This document shows positions 62,127 through 64,000 of a stretch of DNA of 64,000 nt, piece after piece. Numbering within the stretch: position 1 is the first letter of the stretch; each line of letters begins with the position of its first letter. A model generated the notes under the pieces. That model was not told the DNA's origin. It saw only the letters and a program-made list of their open reading frames with translations, and searched no databases. The DNA is from Promicromonospora sukumoe 327MFSha3.1 (GTDB lineage Bacteria; Actinomycetota; Actinomycetes; Actinomycetales; Cellulomonadaceae), in the NCBI RefSeq assembly GCF_000385135.1, contig NZ_ARQM01000011.1:62001-126000 (forward strand), in the 5' to 3' direction. The position numbers and the translations under genes were made by a program.

Positions 62127-64000
62127 ATGCGCGCCAGAACGGGTGCAGCGGCAGCGGTGATCGCGGTGGCGGTCGCGCTGGGTGGCGGGGTACCGGCGTG
62201 GTCGTCCGGGGCGGCCGGGGCCGGCGGCGGGCAAGCCGGCGCGGAGGCCGGAGCCACGGACAGGACGGCCGCCGCGGGTGCGTCGTCCGCGACGGTCACG
62301 CTGATCACGGGCGACCAGGTCGACGTCGGGCGGTACCCCGACGGCCGCAGGTCCGTCACGGTGCGGCCCGCGGCGGGCCGCGAGGGGATCGCCTTCCAGA
62401 AGCTCGTCGAGGGCGACAGCGTGCGGGTGATCCCCGGCGACGTCGCGCGCCTCGTGCCAGACCGGCTGGACCCGGCGCTCTTCGACGTCACGGGGCTGGT
62501 CGCTGCCGGGTACGACGACGCGCACCGGGACACGGTCCCCGTCATCGTGCAGGACGCGGTGGTGGCGGACGCCGCCGCGACCGCGGGCGAGCTCGGTGCG
62601 GCCGCCGGGCCGGACGCGGCCGCCCGGGCGCGGCACGACGAGGTCGACTGGGCGGCCCTCGGCGTCGAACCCGAGCGGAGCCTGCCGTCGGTCGGCGCGG
62701 TCTCGGCCGACCTGGACCGGGCCGCGGCCGCGGACCTGCTCGCGACGCTGGATCAAGCCCCGGCGGCCCGCTCGGCCGGGCCGGCTGTACCAGAGGTGAA
62801 GGTCTGGCTGGACGGACGCGTCGAGGCGCTCGACGTGGGCTCGATGCCGCAGATCGGCGCGCCGGCCGCCTGGGACGCCGGGTTCACCGGCGACGGGGTG
62901 ACCGTCGGGGTGCTCGACTCCGGCATCGACACCACCCACCCCGACCTCGACGACGTCCTGGTCGGGGCGCGCGACTTCACCGGTTCCGGCGACACCGCGG
63001 ACCGGTACGGGCACGGCACGCACGTCGCCTCGATCGCGCTGGGCTCGGGCGAGGCGTCGGACGGCGAGAACCGCGGCGTGGCCCACGGCGCCGACCTCCT
63101 GGTCGGCAAGGTGCTCGACGACTTCGGCGGCGGTGAGTCGTCGTCGATCATCGACGGCATGGAGTGGATCGCGGAGGCGGGGGCCGACGTGGTGAACATG
63201 AGCCTCGGCGAGTCCGAGCGCTACACCGACGGCACGGACCCGTTCTCGATGGCCGTCGACACGCTGAGCGCCGAGTACGGGACGCTCTTCGTCGTGGCGG
63301 TCGGCAACGAGGGCCTGTACGGCGCGGTGGTGCCGCCCGGAGCCGCGAACTCGGCCCTCACGGTGGGCGCCGTCGACGACGACGACCAGGTCGCGTACTT
63401 CTCCAGCCGCGGGCCGCGGGTGCGGGACTACGCCATCAAGCCGGACATCACGGCGCCGGGCGTCGAGATCGTCGCGGCCCGCGCCGCCGGCACGAACGAG
63501 TGGGAGAGCGACGGCCCGTACACGGCCTGGAGCGGCACCTCCATGGCCGCGCCGCACGTGGCCGGCGCGGCCGCCGTGCTCAAGCAGGCGCGCCCCGAGC
63601 TGACCGGGCCGCAGCTCAAGGCCGTCCTCATGGGCTCGGCCCGGCACACCAGCGGCGGTGCCTTCGAGGAGGGCGCCGGACGCGTCTTCGTCCCCGCCGC
63701 GCTCGACCTGTCCGTCACGTCGTCGCCCGCCTCGCTGTCGTTCGGCGCCTTCGAGTACCCGCAGGAGGGCACCTCGACGCATACCCTCACCTACGAGAAC
63801 CCCGGCGACGCCGCGGTCACCCTGGACCTCGCGGTCGAGGCGTCGGACCAGGACGGCGAGCCGCTGCCCACCGACGCCGTCACGCTCGACGCCACGTCCC
63901 TGACGGTGCCGGCCGGGGGAACGGCGGCCGTCGAGGTCGGCGTCGACCGCACGGTCGGCGCCGTCGAGCGCCGCTACTCGGGCGCCGTCACCGCCACGGA
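62127..64000 (+). CDS. Secreted S8 family (subtilisin-like) serine protease, C-terminus beyond window
   Basis: Starts at the ATG at 62127 after GAAGGAGACAGG and stays open to the window edge (624 residues seen). A signal peptide (about 1-30) and a propeptide with Thr-Leu-Ile-Thr-Gly-Asp-Gln-Val precede the catalytic domain. The triad is Asp264 (Leu-Asp-Ser-Gly-Ile-Asp), His296 (Gly-His-Gly-Thr-His-Val) and Ser472 (Gly-Thr-Ser-Met-Ala-Ala-Pro), with the oxyanion Asn in Val-Gly-Asn-Glu-Gly. After about residue 525 a beta-rich Fn3-like region begins. Its product peptides could feed the adjacent importer, but this link is inference. Confidence 0.92.
   Translation, partial: MRARTGAAAAVIAVAVALGGGVPAWSSGAAGAGGGQAGAEAGATDRTAAAGASSATVTLITGDQVDVGRYPDGRRSVTVRPAAGREGIAFQKLVEGDSVRVIPGDVARLVPDRLDPALFDVTGLVAAGYDDAHRDTVPVIVQDAVVADAAATAGELGAAAGPDAAARARHDEVDWAALGVEPERSLPSVGAVSADLDRAAAADLLATLDQAPAARSAGPAVPEVKVWLDGRVEALDVGSMPQIGAPAAWDAGFTGDGVTVGVLDSGIDTTHPDLDDVLVGARDFTGSGDTADRYGHGTHVASIALGSGEASDGENRGVAHGADLLVGKVLDDFGGGESSSIIDGMEWIAEAGADVVNMSLGESERYTDGTDPFSMAVDTLSAEYGTLFVVAVGNEGLYGAVVPPGAANSALTVGAVDDDDQVAYFSSRGPRVRDYAIKPDITAPGVEIVAARAAGTNEWESDGPYTAWSGTSMAAPHVAGAAAVLKQARPELTGPQLKAVLMGSARHTSGGAFEEGAGRVFVPAALDLSVTSSPASLSFGAFEYPQEGTSTHTLTYENPGDAAVTLDLAVEASDQDGEPLPTDAVTLDATSLTVPAGGTAAVEVGVDRTVGAVERRYSGAVTAT

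Overview
The window is very GC-rich, gene-dense DNA with GTG/TTG starts, many 4-base ATGA/GTGA stop-start overlaps and long stop-free shadow frames opposite almost every gene. Family content (CsoR, DUF5926, HspR-type operator at clpB, SCO7613-like giant membrane protein, LAXTG sortase substrate, sugar importer without its own ATPase) points to an actinobacterium, most likely Micrococcales near Promicromonosporaceae/Cellulomonadaceae. The genus cannot be fixed from sequence reading alone. No rRNA, tRNA, CRISPR array, phage or insertion sequence was seen.

Layout. 0-4.3 kb: start of a copper-sensor (CsoR) gene with its operator, a secreted SGNH esterase, an orphan OmpR-type response regulator convergent with a degenerate HPt-like protein, a small membrane protein, and glutathione-independent formaldehyde dehydrogenase. 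4.3-13.1 kb: a nearly complete haem/porphyrin cluster, hemE-hemY-hemC-hemD-hemB-hemL on the minus strand divergent from hemA. 13.2-15.8 kb: two secreted surface proteins sharing one signal-peptide type and similar upstream motifs. 15.9-28.8 kb: CoA-transferase-like protein, DUF5926, GT2 glycosyltransferase, lipid kinase, a 1471-aa internally duplicated membrane protein, serS, two tandem HAD phosphatases, map. 29-32.5 kb: alpha-glucoside-type ABC importer. 32.5-35.5 kb: alkylation repair (ogt, ada-alkA fusion) and a GNAT acetyltransferase. 35.6-43.1 kb: giant zinc-ribbon membrane protein and an ArsR-MFS-hydrolase operon with a 13-bp periodic operator array. 43.2-48.8 kb: GntR/TSUP divergent from a MatC-type carrier, CoA-transferase and fused carboxyltransferase, which together look like a malonate-use module. 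48.9-56.9 kb: TSUP, chloramphenicol-phosphotransferase-like kinase, clpB with a HAIR operator, ArsR-like regulator, septum-formation-type protein, exonuclease III. 57-64 kb: peptide ABC importer whose last gene is a permease-ATPase-ATPase fusion, then a truncated subtilase.

The most unusual theme is several families of short palindromic repeats. One family (REP1) sits at three convergent gene ends, probably as two-way terminators, and also lies in frame in both linkers of the ABC fusion. A second 67-bp family (REP2) is inserted in frame, in the same orientation, in two unrelated enzymes (HemY and Ada-AlkA). A third (REP3) lies in two gene-to-gene gaps. This resembles the protein-coding palindromic elements known from Rickettsia, here in an actinobacterium. 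The second theme is a compact malonate operon in which a CoA-transferase and a biotin-less AccD-AccA-like fusion may replace MatB and MatA.
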